Translations under genes and position numbers: made by a program | In this document: positions 35,201-48,200 of the stretch, piece after piece | How positions within the stretch are numbered: the first letter of the stretch is position 1 | Layout of the letters: every line of letters begins with the position of its first letter | The notes under the pieces: generated by a model | Database searches by the model: none | What the model was told of the DNA's origin: nothing | Seen by the model: the letters and a program-made list of their open reading frames with translations, nothing else | Assembly: GCA_012932295.1 (NCBI GenBank) | Contig: JAAONU010000008.1 | Coordinates: forward strand, 38,244,949-38,308,948 | Reading direction: 5' to 3' | Length of the DNA: 64,000 nucleotides | DNA from: Cyclina sinensis | Lineage: Eukaryota; Mollusca; Bivalvia; Venerida; Veneridae

Positions 35201-36709
35201 TAGCTCACCTGAGCTTTTGTGATCGCCTGATGTCCGTCGTCCGTCCGTGCGTGCGTCGTCAACTTTTTCTTCAAACAACTTCTTCTCCTGAACTGCTGGG
35301 CCAATCTTGCTTAAAGTTGGCAGGAATGTTACTTGCATGAAGCTTTACCAAAATTGTTCAGGTCCATTGCATTTCTAGGCCACAGGAGCTAAAAATAGAT
35401 TTTCAAAGGGCGAACTTTAAAAATCTTCTTCTCCAGAACTACAAGGCCTGGAGCTTAGATATTTGGTATGAAGCATCATCAGGTGGACCTTTACCAAGTT
35501 TGTTCAAATCTTGACCCCAGGGTCAAAAATGGCCCTGCCCCAGGGGCCACTAGTTTTACATAGAATTATATAGGAAAAACTTTAAAAATCTTCTTGTCTG
35601 AAACCACAAGGCCTAGAGTTTAGATATTTGGTGTGCAGCATTGTCCAGTGGACCTCTACCAAGTTTGTTCAAATCATGGCTCCTGGGTCAAAAATGGCCC
35701 CTCAGTGTAACAACAAGTTGCTCAGTTCAGGTTTCGACCCAGTTTATTCATATCAGGGGTCAAATGTTTTATATAGAGTTATATAAGAAAAACTTTAAAA
35801 AATCTTATTGTCAGAAACCGCAAGGCGTAGAGTTTAGATATTTGGTGTGCAGCATGGTCTAGTGGGCCTCTATCAAGTTTGTTAAAACTATGTCCCCTGG
35901 GTCAAAATTGGCCACGCCCCAGGGTTCTATTGATTTACATATAGTTATATAGGAAAAACATGAAAAATCATTTTTCTCCGAAACTAATAGGATTAGACCT
36001 TAGATATTTGGTGTGGAGTATTGTGTTGAGAACCTTTACCAGTATTGTTTATATGTTGGCCCCGGGGTCAAAATTGGCCTAGCCCCGGGGGCCCTTAATA
36101 TGTAAAAAAGGCAATCTTTAAAAATCTTCTTACTGGAAACCTCAGTGCCTATGTACAGCTTAGATATTTGGTATGCAGCATTGTCTAGTAGATCTCTATC
36201 TAGTTTGTTTGAAAAATGTCACTGGGGTCACTATTGGCCCCGCCCGAGGGGTCATAAGTTTTTAATAGCAGTATAGAAGAAAATCTTTAAAAATCCTCTT
36301 GTCTGAAACCACAAGGCCTAGAATTTTAAAATTTGGCATAAAGCAAGCTTTATCAAGCTTTTTGAAATTATTAGATTAGGTTAAAGGTCATGGAGGCTAA
36401 AAATAGATTTATCTACTGTACCTCATAGAGCCTTCATTTATAGAACAATATCTTTGATATTCAGTATATAGGTTCCTTGCATGGACGTCTACCCATGGGT
36501 AGGGTTTGAGGTCATTGGGTCAAGGTCAAGGTCACCATAGCTTATAATAGATATTTCTACTTTCTGTCATAGAGCCTTTATTTATTGACTGATATTTTAC
36601 ATGTAGGCACTTACATATTTTCAATTAAAAAATGAAATAATGCTTAGCAGCAAACCTACAGCCAAAGTACTCAGGTGAGCGATCCAGGACCATCATGGTC
36701 CTCTTGTTT
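35201..36709 (+). repeat. bivalve repeat family C, full copy
   Basis: Starts TAGCTCACCTGAGC and ends TCAGGTGAGCGATCCAGGAC...GGTCCTCTTG. The interior has about six diverged 180-bp units with CTTGTCTGAAACCACAAGGC, AAGTTTGTTCAAAT and GGGGTCAAAATTGGCC. No enzyme is encoded. Confidence 0.75.
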
Positions 36710-37399
36710 AAGTATACGTAAGAAAGCAAAAAACGGATGATATTGTTATTAAAAGTGATTAATATCTAATTGTTTTTAAACTTCATATCCCTCTTTATCA
36801 TGCCATTACGGCGATTTCCGTTGATAAACTGCCTACCTGATAAACTTAGCTTTATCAGGCACTTCATCTGACATTGACCGAACTACATTCATTTGTTTAT
36901 TTTGTGATTTCATACATCCTGTTCTTTTATGTCACATAGATATGTCTTATGAGCATATTTCTAGTGAAAAGAAGTGCATTATCCTACTGAGTTGATTATT
37001 TAAATCATTTTACACACAAGACTATAGCTAAAAAACATCGATTAATCCTGTTCAACTTTTGATTGCTTGCATCGGTAAATTCAAGATGGCGAAATTGTGA
37101 AACCAGACACCCAAGAAATGTGAAATAAAGTTAAAAGAACGGAAAATTTGTACCTTCTATTAGTTAGAAAATACTCAACTGATAAATTTTGAATCTAACA
37201 GTTTTTTTTTAAATATTAAAGTTTCTCTTACTTATGACTAAAAATATTCGGAACTGTTTCTTATCAATTTACTCTCTTGACTGTAAATACACATATTATT
37301 GCGCGTGACATGAACTCGAAAGGCTCTGGAGAGGCTTTTTTTGATATATTTAAAATTTTAAAAAAGAAACGCAAATAAAAGTTCAAAACATGATAAATA
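36710..37399. other. non-coding stretch with a small hairpin
   Basis: CCTGATAAA and TTTATCAGG at about 36836-36859 form a 9-bp stem. No gene. Confidence 0.4.
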
Positions 37400-37540
37400 G
37401 AATACCGAACAAGTGTCTGATATTATAAAATTTATCAGGCTCGGCACGAAAAAAATGTAGAGCTCGGCAGAGCCTCGCCGTCATTTTTTTCTAAGCCTTG
37501 CCTGATAAATTTTATAATATCAGACACTAGCTTGGTATTC
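37400..37540. repeat. foldback with 41-bp arms
   Basis: Arms 37400-37440 and 37500-37540 are reverse complements with about four mismatches, all near the outer ends (GAATACC ... TCTGATATTATAAAATTTAT). The spacer has CTCGGCAGAGCCTCGCCG. Confidence 0.9.
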
Positions 37541-38549
37541 TCTATATATCAAGCTTTATATTAGCCATTATTCGAGAATTAAACATGTCTTCTTCATCTT
37601 AAAACATTGCTTACTTTCATTGTTTTCTTTAAACAAAGGGATCGATTATTTGTTTTCAGTTTTAAAAAATCAAGTTGAACAGTAATGTTTAATATATTTA
37701 TAGATGTTCGTTATCCACGTTCTTTTTCATATATAATGAAACTGAAGTTTTTCAACAGACAACAAATTGTTTTAAATACTGCCAACAGTGTTTTAAAAAT
37801 ATCGCCTATGTCATCACGTTCCCGCCAAAACCTATTCCATAAAGCGCTGCGCTAAAAATAATTTAAACGATGGGCAGAACGGATAATTATAATGATATTG
37901 ATATTTCCTTGGATTTTTCCGATACTACTGACTCTTTATAACGACATTTATAACGATGATTTTGTCAGTTGCCCAGAAATGCTAATGGTAAAAGACACAA
38001 TCTTGAATATTTTCTCATTCTTTAATAATTAGATCAGCGAAAAACCTGACGTCTTGTTTTCTCAAGTCAAACATGCCATTTATTTTTTTTTTTGTTATTG
38101 AGAGTGTACCTATAGTGTAAAAGTGCACTGGTGCACAGGTGCGGGCTGTGCTTTAACTGATATGTTCTGTAGTTTTGGCACGGAATGTCGGAAAAATACG
38201 TTGTTCTGAAACAACGAAAATTCCATTACCGTGTTACAAAATGTTATTTACATCACTCTGAATATGAAAATACAGGTAACATTGGCAAATTGCCAACAAA
38301 TGTTATGGACGTAGAAAAGGTAAAGGGAAATGGACTAGAAAAAAAGATTGTTGTTTCTAATAACCAAATGTACAACATTATTGACGTAATGAATACATGA
38401 ACAACGTTCTAAACATGTTAACATATAATTTTTCTGTTATCCCGATCAAGACTACTAAAGGTAATATTTTCTCATAAAACAACATTTTAAGTTAAACTTT
38501 AGAGACTATCCCCAAATTTGCATAAACGAATACTTCAGTCATACTACTA
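37541..38549. other. AT-rich non-coding stretch
   Basis: A 71-codon ORF (38185-38400) has no supporting signal. Nothing else seen. Confidence 0.4.
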
Positions 38550-38963
38550 CCGCTTGCAAAACTGATTAGAGTTTACACTGTTAGGTAAAGAACGAGACTC
38601 GTCGGTACACCTGTCAAAAATGAATTAAAGCGTTGTGTTTCTTTTAAACTCCGCCTTTTACCTGTCAGTAGTGTCATTCTAATGCCATTCTGTTAACGAA
38701 ATGTAAAAGCGGTTAGGAAAATACTGAGTGAAGATTTCCGGTAGCAACGCAGCGACAGTTTACGACACAGCAACTTTGGCGCCGCCCGGACACATTTTTT
38801 CTGGCTGCGGGTAGATTGCAAGACGCAGTTTTATTGGTATACATGAGAAAACTGCCTCGCTGTGATTGGATGGTCAGTAAAGTGACAGATTAAGCTACTG
38901 AAATAAGCATCTTAACGTCACTTTTTACCGAATACGCGAAACTCTCATCAGTTTTGCAAGCGG
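38550..38963. mobile_element. TA-flanked MITE, 414 bp
   Basis: Termini CCGCTTGCAAAACTGATTAG and its inverse at the right end match over about 25 bases with one mismatch. TA stands at 38548-38549 and 38964-38965, as expected for a Tc1/mariner-type non-autonomous element. Confidence 0.75.
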
Positions 38964-39347
38964 TAATATTAATTACCTAATCATATTAATCCGAAATATG
39001 TTTTTAAAATAATAAAATCATTTGTCTACATTACACCAATCAAATAGTTTTCGTTTGTCGCATTATGATTCATTTGTATGGCTTAATAGAGATGATAATA
39101 ACTTACAAAAGGTCTGTATCTCTATATGGGGCGAGTAGACCAAAGAATATGACGAGTTTTACCTGTGGAGACTTAATTGGTTTGGTGCGGGTTGACTCCT
39201 CACAGAAAATCCCAGTACGACCGAAAAGTTAACATTATCGCCAGTTAATGCAAATGTTCACACTAGTGCACAAAACCTTCAATGCTAGAAGTAAATATGC
39301 AGTTTAAGTTCATTTATAGCACGACTTGGTTCGCGGGTGTCAACGGT

Positions 39348-39354
39348 TATAAAA
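39348..39354 (+). promoter_or_regulatory. TATA/initiator core promoter, possibly of the first VLIG gene
   Basis: TATAAAA is followed 30 bases on by an initiator-like TTCACTG (A at 39378). Candidate first-exon donors are ATTT|GTAAGA at 39430/39431 and CAAAG|GTAAAA at 39605/39606. Upstream are an octamer ATGCAAAT (39248-39255) and AGAAAATCCC (39204-39213), whose inverse GGGATTTTCT is close to a Rel/NF-kB site. The link to the coding exon at 45.2 kb is unproven. Confidence 0.35.
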
Positions 39355-39605
39355 CTGCCGACTTTTTCTGTTGTTTCACTGCCATTTCACAGACTGTTTC
39401 AAAATCACTAGAAAATGCTGATTTGCATTTGTAAGATTTATTTTTAGAATTCAAGGTACTTGGTCAGTTCAGTGCCGGATAGTATTTTCGACTTGTCGTA
39501 CGTTTGTTTCCTCCGTAAAATTTCGGTGCTTTCTTTCCGATTCTGTAAGTTCGGACGAACACGTTTTCGAGTACGTTCTTGTTGTTTTGCTATTTTACAC
39601 CAAAG

Positions 39606-40932
39606 GTAAAAAATAATGTGGTATTTTAGGTCTTTGTTAATATTGCATATTCAAATGTTTCCTATTTCGATTTATTTATTATTACGGACAGCTTAATAAC
39701 TTTCGTAGAACGGCAGTGTACCTGATATGATATTGCTTTCTTTATCTTTCACGTCATTATTAATGGATATATTCATATTTTCAATATTAAACATAATTGC
39801 GTAAAAATTATTCTCAAAAGTTACGATTTTAATAATAATATATTAATATATTATTTATACTGTAGAAACGCAATCATTTACGCTGCGTAATACTGTTCGC
39901 AGTAACCGTTCACGACAGTGTAGTTATCAACAATAAATTTGTTTTCTATGTTGTACGCGGAGGCGAGATATTGACCCATACAAAAAATTACACAAAATCT
40001 CGACTTGCGTACAATTAGTTGGACTACTGTTATATTCTGCTGTAAACGCAGCTAATACTCAAATGCCTTATTATCTCGACTATATGAAGTATATGGAGAG
40101 CTGTTCTACTCACCCCATTCCGCGTCCACGTCTCCTTTTCTGATTGAAGATTTTGTGCAGTAAAATATTTTTACTGTATCTTCTTTATTTCTTTAGGGAT
40201 TTACTTTAGCTTCCAAATATATGTTCCTTATTTTCACTCACATCATATGTGGTAAGGTTCATAACTCTAGCAACTATATGTTCATAATTATCTGCCCTTT
40301 AAACTTAGAATTGTCCGTAAATATTGTATTATTCCACTAAAGCTAGTTAGTTCTTGAGCTATTTATTTCAAACTTCAAAAATATGTTCCTTTAAATCATC
40401 CACATCATACGTGGTAAGGTTCATCACTCTGGCACCCATATTTCCAGAATTATCTGCCCTTTAAACTAAGAATCTTCCTTAAAAAGTGTAATATTTTACA
40501 CTTGAAGGATCTTATAGTTTTGACATTTTGTGTGTAGCATTTCCTAGTGGACCTCTACCATGTAGGTTCAAATCATGACCCCAGGGTCAATATTGTCCCC
40601 GCCCTGGGGCTATATAAAGTTATATAGGAATAACTTTGAAAGTTTTCTTCTATAAACCTCTTGACACAGAACTTTATTATTTGTAGTGAGGCACCCTCCA
40701 GCAGACCTCTACCATGAGTGTCAATATTATATCCCTTGTTTGAAGATTAGCCCCACCCCAGGAGACACTTTGTTTTGTGTAGACATGTATAGCCAAAAAA
40801 CCCCAAAACATTTAATCGGGAGGCACAAAGCCTTTCTCTCCCAACCTTGCATTGGACCCCTCCCCAACTGCACCAGAACCCCCGCCCAAAAGAAATAAAA
40901 CAATTTTTTTGTCATTTTTGTATTTTGCTTTT
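39606..40932. other. AT-rich stretch, possible intron, with repeat fragments
   Basis: About 40500-40700 resembles 180-bp units of repeat family C (GTGGACCTCTACCA, GACCCCAGGGTCAATATTG). No exon supported. Confidence 0.45.
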
Positions 40933-43670
40933 TAGCTCACCAGAGCACTGCTCAGGGTGAGCTTTTAGGATCATTGAATGTCCGGCGTGCGTCGTCAACA
41001 ATTTGACTTGAACGACTTCTCCTAAACCGCTGAGCCAACATTGACAAAACTTGCCTGGGATATTCCTTGCATGAAGCTCTACCAAAGTTGTTTAAAGAAT
41101 TCAATTCCATCAAGACCTCTGGTTGCTATGGCAACTTAAAGGAAAAACTTTGAAAATCTTCTTGTCTGAAACCACAAGGCTCTGAGCCTTCAGATTTGGT
41201 ATGTAGCATTGTCTAGTGGACCTCTACCAAGTTTGTTCAAATTATTCCCCTGGGGTCATATTTGGCCCTGCCCCGGGGTTCATTGGTTTTACATAGACTT
41301 ATATAGAAAAAGCTTTGAAATTTTTCTTGTCTGAAACCATAAGGCCCTGAGATTAACATAGGCTTATATAGTGAAAACTTTGAATTTCTTCTTGTAGAAG
41401 GAGAGGTAACATTTTCATTCCAAATAATCTGGAAATTAGTCTGAAAGGTTGTTTCTGTGATTTCTAGCTCAAATTCGAATATGGGTCATCTGGGTTAAAA
41501 AACTAGGTCACAGAGCCCGAAAATAGAAAAACCTTGTTGACACTGTAGAGGTTATATTTTCAGTCGAAATATCCCAGAAATTTGTCTGAAAGATTATTTT
41601 GATGATTTCTAGCTTAAGTTCGAATATGGGTCATCTGGGATAAAAAACAAGGTCACATAGCCCAAATATGGAAGAACCTTATTAACACTCTAAAGATAAC
41701 ATTTTCAGTTCAAATAACCTGGAAATCTGTCTGAAAGGTTGATCCAATGATTTCTAGGTCAAGTTTTAATATGGGTCATCTGGAGTCAAAAACTAGGTCA
41801 CAGAGCCCGAAAATAGAAAAAAAACTTGTTAACACGGTGGAGGCTACTTTTCAGTCCAAATATTCTGGAAATTTCTCAGAAAGATTGTTTTGATTTTTTC
41901 TAGTTCAGATTCGAATATGGGTCATCTGGGGTCAAAAACTAGGTCACAGATCCCAAATATGGAAAAACCTTGTTAACACTCTAGAGGTAACATTTTCAGT
42001 CCAAACAACCTGGAAATTTGTCAGAAAGTTCTAGCTCAATTTTGAATATGGGTTATCTGGGGTCAAAAACTAGGTCACATGGCAAAAAAAGTAGAAAAAC
42101 CGTGTTAAAGCTCTAGAGGTTACATGTTCAGTCAAAATATCCCAGAAATTTGTCAGAAAGGTTATTTTGATGATTTCTAGCTTAAGTTCGAATATGGGTC
42201 ATCTGGGATCAAAAACTAAGTCACATAGCACAAATATGGAAAAAACCTTGTTAACACCCTAGAGGTAACATTTTCAGTCCAAATAACCTGGAAATCTATC
42301 TGAAAAATTGATTCAATGATTTCTAAGTCAAGTTTGAATATGGGTCATCTGGAGTCTAAAACTAGGTCACAGAGCCCAAAAATAGAAAAAAAAACTTGTT
42401 ACCAATGAAGAGACTACTTTTCAGTCCAAAATTTGTCAGAAAGGTTGTTTCTGTGATTTCTAGCTCAAATTCGAATATGGGTCATCTGGGTTAAAAAACT
42501 AGGTCACAGAGCCCTAAAATGTAAAAACCTTGTTAACACTTTAGAGGTAACATTTTCAGCCCAAATATCCTTGTTATATATCAGAAAGGTTATTTGTATG
42601 ATTTCTAGCCCAGGTTCGAATATGGGTCATCTGGGGTCAAAAACTAAGTCACTGAGACCAAATATGGAAAAACCTTTTTATCACTCTAGAGGTAACATTT
42701 TCAGCCCAAATATCCTGGAAATATGTCAGAAAGGTTGAATTGAGGATTTCTAGCTCAGGTTTGAATATGGGTCATTTGGGTTCAAAAACTAGGTCACACA
42801 GCCGAAATATGGTAAAACCTTGTTAACACTCTAGAGGAAACATTTTTAGCCCAAATTTCCTGAAAAACTGTCAGAAAACTTAATTTCTAACTTAATTTGG
42901 AATATGGGTCATCTGGGGTCAAAAACTAGGTCAAACAGCCTGAAAATGGAAAAAACCTTGTTAACACACTAGAGGTAACATTTTCAGCCCAAATATCCTG
43001 GAACTATGTCAGAAAGATTGTATCGTTGATTTCTAACCCAAGTTCAAATATGGGTCATCTGGAGTCAAAAACTAGATCACAGAGCTTAAATTTGGAAAAA
43101 CCTTGTTTACACTCTACAGGTAACATTTTCAGCCCAAATATTCTGGAAATATGTCAGAAAGGTTAATTCGAAGGTTTCTAGGTTTAAGTTCGAATATGGG
43201 TCATCTGGGGTCAAAAACTAGGTCACAGAGCCCAAAAATAGAAATATCTTGTTAAGGCTCTAGAGGCTACTGTTTCAGTCCAAATATCCTGGCAGTTTGT
43301 CAGAAAGGGTTATGGTTGTTCAAATTATTAGATTAGGTTAAAGGTCACAGAGGCTAAAAAAAGATTTATCTACTGTACCTCATAAAGCCTTCATTTATAG
43401 ACCAATATCTTTGATATTCAATATAAAGGTTCCTTGCATGGACCTCTACCCATGGATAGGGTTTGAGGTCACTGGGTCAAGGTCACCATAGCTTATAATA
43501 GATATTTCTACTTTCTGTCATAGAGCCTTTATTAATTGACTGATATTTTACATATTTGGTTTGTAGGCACTTATATATTTTCAATTAAAAAATGAAATAC
43601 TGCTAAACAGCAAACCTACAGCCAAAGTACTCAGGTGAGCGATCCAGGGCCATTATGGCCCTCTTGTTTT
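40933..43670 (+). repeat. bivalve repeat family C with internal 143-bp array
   Basis: Starts TAGCTCACCAGAGC and ends TCAGGTGAGCGATCCAGGGC...GGCCCTCTTG, matching the copy at 35201. The first 450 bp and last 350 bp align with that copy. Between them sits a tandem array that the other copy lacks. A second copy of just the 3' end follows at about 43687-43723. Confidence 0.75.
41390..43310. repeat. about 143-bp tandem array, 13 copies
   Basis: GAATATGGGTCATCTGG recurs about every 143 bases from 41478 to about 43193, each time followed by AAAACTAGGTCACAGAGCCC and CTTGTTAACACTCTAGAGG. Copies are moderately diverged. Confidence 0.9.
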
Positions 43671-43899
43671 AAAAGCAGTCATATTCAGGTGAGCGATACA
43701 GGGCCATCATGGCCCTCGTGTTATTGCATAGGTACCCCCTCTCTTCCCCCGACTCCACCAGAGCCACCCCGATCCCCATCTTTCCCTTCCAAGAGACAAT
43801 ATTTTTTATTTTTGCATTGGTTCTTTCTTTTTTCCCACCCAAATAAAATCAGGCGAAAAAAAACTAATTTTTTTAAAACCGTTTTTGTTTATTTCCTTA

Positions 43900-44900
43900 T
43901 GAACATGAAAGTCCGTAACAAGTTCACTGACCTTAACCACAAAACGTTTTTCTGAACAATAACCAAAGAACTCTGTGGCCTACAGTTCTCTGACTTGGTG
44001 TGGCTATTCGAGCTAGACCTGAAAATGACGACTATTAATTTTGAAGTCAGTAGGCCAAATGTTAAGGTCACTGTGACCTTGATCACCAAAGTGAGCTAAT
44101 AAATAAATAGAGAACACTTTGACTTACAGCCTTGAAATAAATTGGGGAGATTGGCAATGACCAGTAGATGACCCCTATTGATTTAAAGCACAATGGCCAA
44201 AGGTCAAGGTCACTGTGTCCTTTAACCAGAACTGCTTTTCTGACCAAAAACTAGAGTACGCTTTGGCCTACACTCCTCAGGGTTGGTCGGGAGGATGATC
44301 ATGACAGGTAGATAAGTCCTTTTGATTTTAAAGATGAAGGTGACTGTGACTTTGACCACATAAAGCTTGTCTGATCAATAACTAAAGACAGGCCTCAGAT
44401 TTTGTGAGGAGAGTGATCATGACCTGTAGATGGCACTTTTTGATTTTGAGAACAGTACTTCAAAGATCAAGTTTACTGACCTTGACCACAAAAAGCTAGT
44501 CTGATCAATTATCAAGGAACACTTTGGCATACAGTTCTCGAATTTGGTGCGCATGTTGGTCATGACCTGAAAATGAAAAATTGATTTTGAGGTCAGTAGG
44601 TCAAAAGTCAATGACAGTGTGACCATGACGACAAAAAGAGTTTCTAATCAACAACTAGTGGACCCTTTGGCCTACCGTCATCAGTTTTGGTGGAAAGATT
44701 GGTCACGCCCGGTAAATGGATTATATGAATGTTAAGGTCATTAGATCAAAGGTCAATGTCACAATGATCTTTACCCCAAAAGCTGATCTTCAGTCTTCAG
44801 ATTTTGGTGGTGCGGTTTGTCATGACCGGTAGATGACCCATTTTGATTTTGAGGTCATTAGGTAATATATAAAGGTCATGTTAAGAAGTATTTGTAACAT
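43900..44900. repeat. degenerate about 140-bp tandem repeat
   Basis: GGTCAAGGTCACTGTG-type segments recur near 44062, 44193, 44334, 44461, 44603 and 44747, with GTCTGATCAATAACTA and TTTGATTTTGAGGTCA blocks between. No coding function. Confidence 0.65.
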
Positions 44901-45185
44901 GAGTAATTGGTTGCCATTGAAGGGCCATACATGTTTCACAAACGTCTTTTGTTGATGTTTGAATTCGTATCCATTTTCAACGAGTAGATTTTTCTGAATT
45001 TAAAATTAACAGTGCTTCCAAAATCAATAAAGTACACAATCAGACAACCAGTTTTATGAACTGGAAGTAACTGTTTCCTTACGATGTAGCGTCTTTTACG
45101 ATTGAATGTGTTAGTGTTTTTTCACTGCATTGTACCAGAAGCACGCGTTAATTATAATGAAGATTTTGTATTTTTGTGTTTCTAC

Positions 45186-45187
45186 AG
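45186..45187 (+). other. 3' splice site before the VLIG copy 1 coding exon
   Basis: Pyrimidine-rich tract ending TTTCTACAG; about 100 nt of 5' UTR would precede the ATG, so the first exon lies upstream. GTATGT at 45254 looks like a donor but is too close to the ATG to be followed by a normal intron. Confidence 0.55.
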
Positions 45188-45288
45188 GTTATTCACGAAA
45201 CATGAAGACATTACTGTGGCCAGTCGACAACGGATAATCTACAGTGAGAAAAGGTATGTTTTGAGCAGTGATAGGAAAGGCTTTTACG

Positions 45289-48200
45289 ATGGCTACTGAA
45301 AAAATGAACTTAGACCAACTTCTGTGTACTTTAGGGCTGAAAGCTTACTATCCAGAGCAACTTAGTAGGGATCATCTCTATCAGTTAACAAATAAAACAT
45401 TGAAGAGAGACAAAAAGGAAGATACACCACTTGTCTGGCAGTTCATTCAAGACATCGTGCTATACAATTATAATGCAAGGAATATTGAAAATAAAGTTAC
45501 ACAAACTAAAAACATTTCTATGTCTGGATTCAGACAAAGACATGTACACCAGAAATCCGACATAACTTCCTGCATTCATCCATTGGATATTATTGTTTCA
45601 GTATTCCTTTGCTGTGAGCCAACAGCAAGACAAGATCTTGTCATGCACATGTGGACTTGCAGATTAGCTGTTCCTTTCATTTTGCGTTTATATAAAAATT
45701 TGCCTGCTTCTGTTTACCTTTGGCCACTGCGTTCTATCATAGGTCAAGTTGTTGAGAAAAACGAGTTCTTTGAAAGACAGCTCATAAAAGAATCCATGGA
45801 TTGCATGGGCTTTGTAAGAGTCGGTGAAAATAATACATGGTCAAAGTCATACTTATTGGACTGTTTGATATGGGGACCAGATAAGACGCATTCAACATTT
45901 ATACATAGAGATTCAGAAGGCTCTAAAAGTACTCGGTCTTTCTGCGTAGATGGACTGGTAGAGATTGCCTGGTATTTACCCAATGAGGAAACTGAAGAAC
46001 GATTTTCAGGCCCAAAAGTTTTGCTCAATTTAAGAGGAGATTCTAGAGAGCATCATAGCCAGACAAAAATAATTGGAGAAATAGCATCTGTGACGATTGT
46101 CTTGACTACAGTCAACGATCTGAGTTCATCAGTTCCTGTAATTAAGGATTTGATTGCGCATGACTCTCGAGTAATCATACTGCTTTCTGACAGGCGAACA
46201 GATTTGGATAAAGTGAGTAAAATTGTGGAAGAATTTTTTTTTGATATTCCAATCGATGAATTGGAAATTCTAGAACTTGAACAAAAGCGCCTACCGGAAG
46301 TTCTAAAGTTTATTCATTTTAATATCAAACAGATGCAACAGGGCAGCAGAAAGAAAATTTCTTTGTCTGATTTTGTTAAAAATATGTCATCCATGACAGC
46401 TTTTGTGGATGAAACAGACACTGATTACAAAGATGCCTTTGAGTCAGCTAAAGACATACTCCATGAAATCATTACACTCGATGAAGAAAGCCGTAAAGCA
46501 ACGCTATTTCCATTGCAAGAGAATTACTGGAAACAGTGGGCACAAACAGAACGTGATTATAACAGGTTCCACCAGCTTGATGATAAAAAGAGAGAGACAT
46601 TAAATGTGGAGTCTCAAGAGCAGTTACAAGTTCAGATGGCAAGAATAAGAGCAGATCAGTACAAATATATTGACAAAAATGGTATAAGTAAACCAATTGA
46701 TCTTTTCATTCAAGCTCTTTTCTCTTTTGACAATTGTCACAGTAAGCGAAACATATTTATGAGATTTTTAAAATTAGAATTAGATGATATATCAAGACGT
46801 CAGCTTGTTCCATTAAATAGGAATTATCAAGATTTAATTAACAAATCTGCCGGTGCAAAAGAATTTGAAAAGGTAATGATTAACAGAAAGCTAGGAGAGT
46901 TGGATGCTGTTAAAAGTAGCTTGTCATTTGGTCTAGAAAATATATTTAGGGAGGTTGGGCAGATATATGAAGCTTGTGAGTATCAGTCTAGAAAGACGGA
47001 GTTGAGACTGTCCGACAAACAGATGTCAGTGCAGCAATATAAAAGGTTACCAAAGTGCCTATGTCACTGTCTAAAGGATGGATATCCATTTGAACTTGTT
47101 GATGGCGAAGCACGTTCCATACCACCTTTCTGGACGAAAGCCGTTTTATCAGAACTAGAATCAGTTTTACGTGAAGATAGTACTACCAGTAAGAAACCTA
47201 CATTGCATGTGATATCTGTTCTTGGAATACAGAGTTCAGGAAAGTCTACATTGATTAATGTAATGTTTGGGCTGCAGTTTCAGGTTGGTGCAGGAAGATG
47301 CACACGTGGTGCTTTTATGTTATTAGTAAAGGTTCACGAATCTTTGTCAGCTGCTCTTAATGAAGATGTAGACTACATAGCTGTTATTGATACAGAGGGA
47401 TTAAGAACGGCCGCCCTTTCCTCTGTAGAATCTTTGAAACATGACAACGAGTCATCTACCTTTGTTATTGGTCTTGCACATACAACTTTGATTAATTTAA
47501 TGGGTGAAAACGCAACATACTTACAGGAAAATTTACCAATTGTAGTTCAGGCTTTTCTTAGAATGTATCTTGTTCACTTGCATCCGAGATGTACAATTGT
47601 TCATCATAATGTTGACAAAAGGAACAGAGAAAAAATGTTACAGCAAGCTCTTATTCTTCAGTCAGTTCTTGACCAGCTTACTAAGCGAGCCTGTGAAACG
47701 GAAAAGGTTCCTCAAAAATCTTTTCAAGACATTATTGCTTTTGATGTTGTTGAACATACACGTTATATTCCTAGTCTACTTGAAGGAGTTATGCCTATGG
47801 CTCCTATAAGTGTAGGTTACAGTTCTGAAGCTGACAGTGCACGAATAAAGTTAATTGAATTTTTGAAGCCAGATGACACACACGGTGGATCTTGTAAGTA
47901 CTCAGTGAAAAGTTTTTCAGACCATTTGTTCAATTTGTGGAATGCAATACTCAAGGATAATTTCCTGTATGAATTTCGAACGACAACAGAAGTGGCGCTT
48001 CGACTGGAAGTTGATAGAAAGTACTTAGACATACTGCTGTCTTTGATTGAAGACATCAGTACAGTCGTTTCTGAAATGACGAGACAAATCCAATCTGGAC
48101 AAATAAATTCAGACAGTGCAATACGGAAACTTGATGCATATTTAAATAAACAGGTAACAAAACACCAAAACACGTTTAAATTTTTTTTCGATGGACAGAA

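Noticed and set aside
38185..38400. 71-codon ORF
   Set aside because: Plausible-looking but alone; no promoter, splice or family evidence.
45268..45288. GTG at 45268 as the start of VLIG copy 1
   Set aside because: The frame is open there, but GTG is not a normal nuclear start; ATG at 45289 is used.
45254..45288. Donor-like GTATGT just upstream of the VLIG copy 1 ATG
   Set aside because: Only 35 bases separate it from the ATG, too short for an intron; the exon probably reads through.
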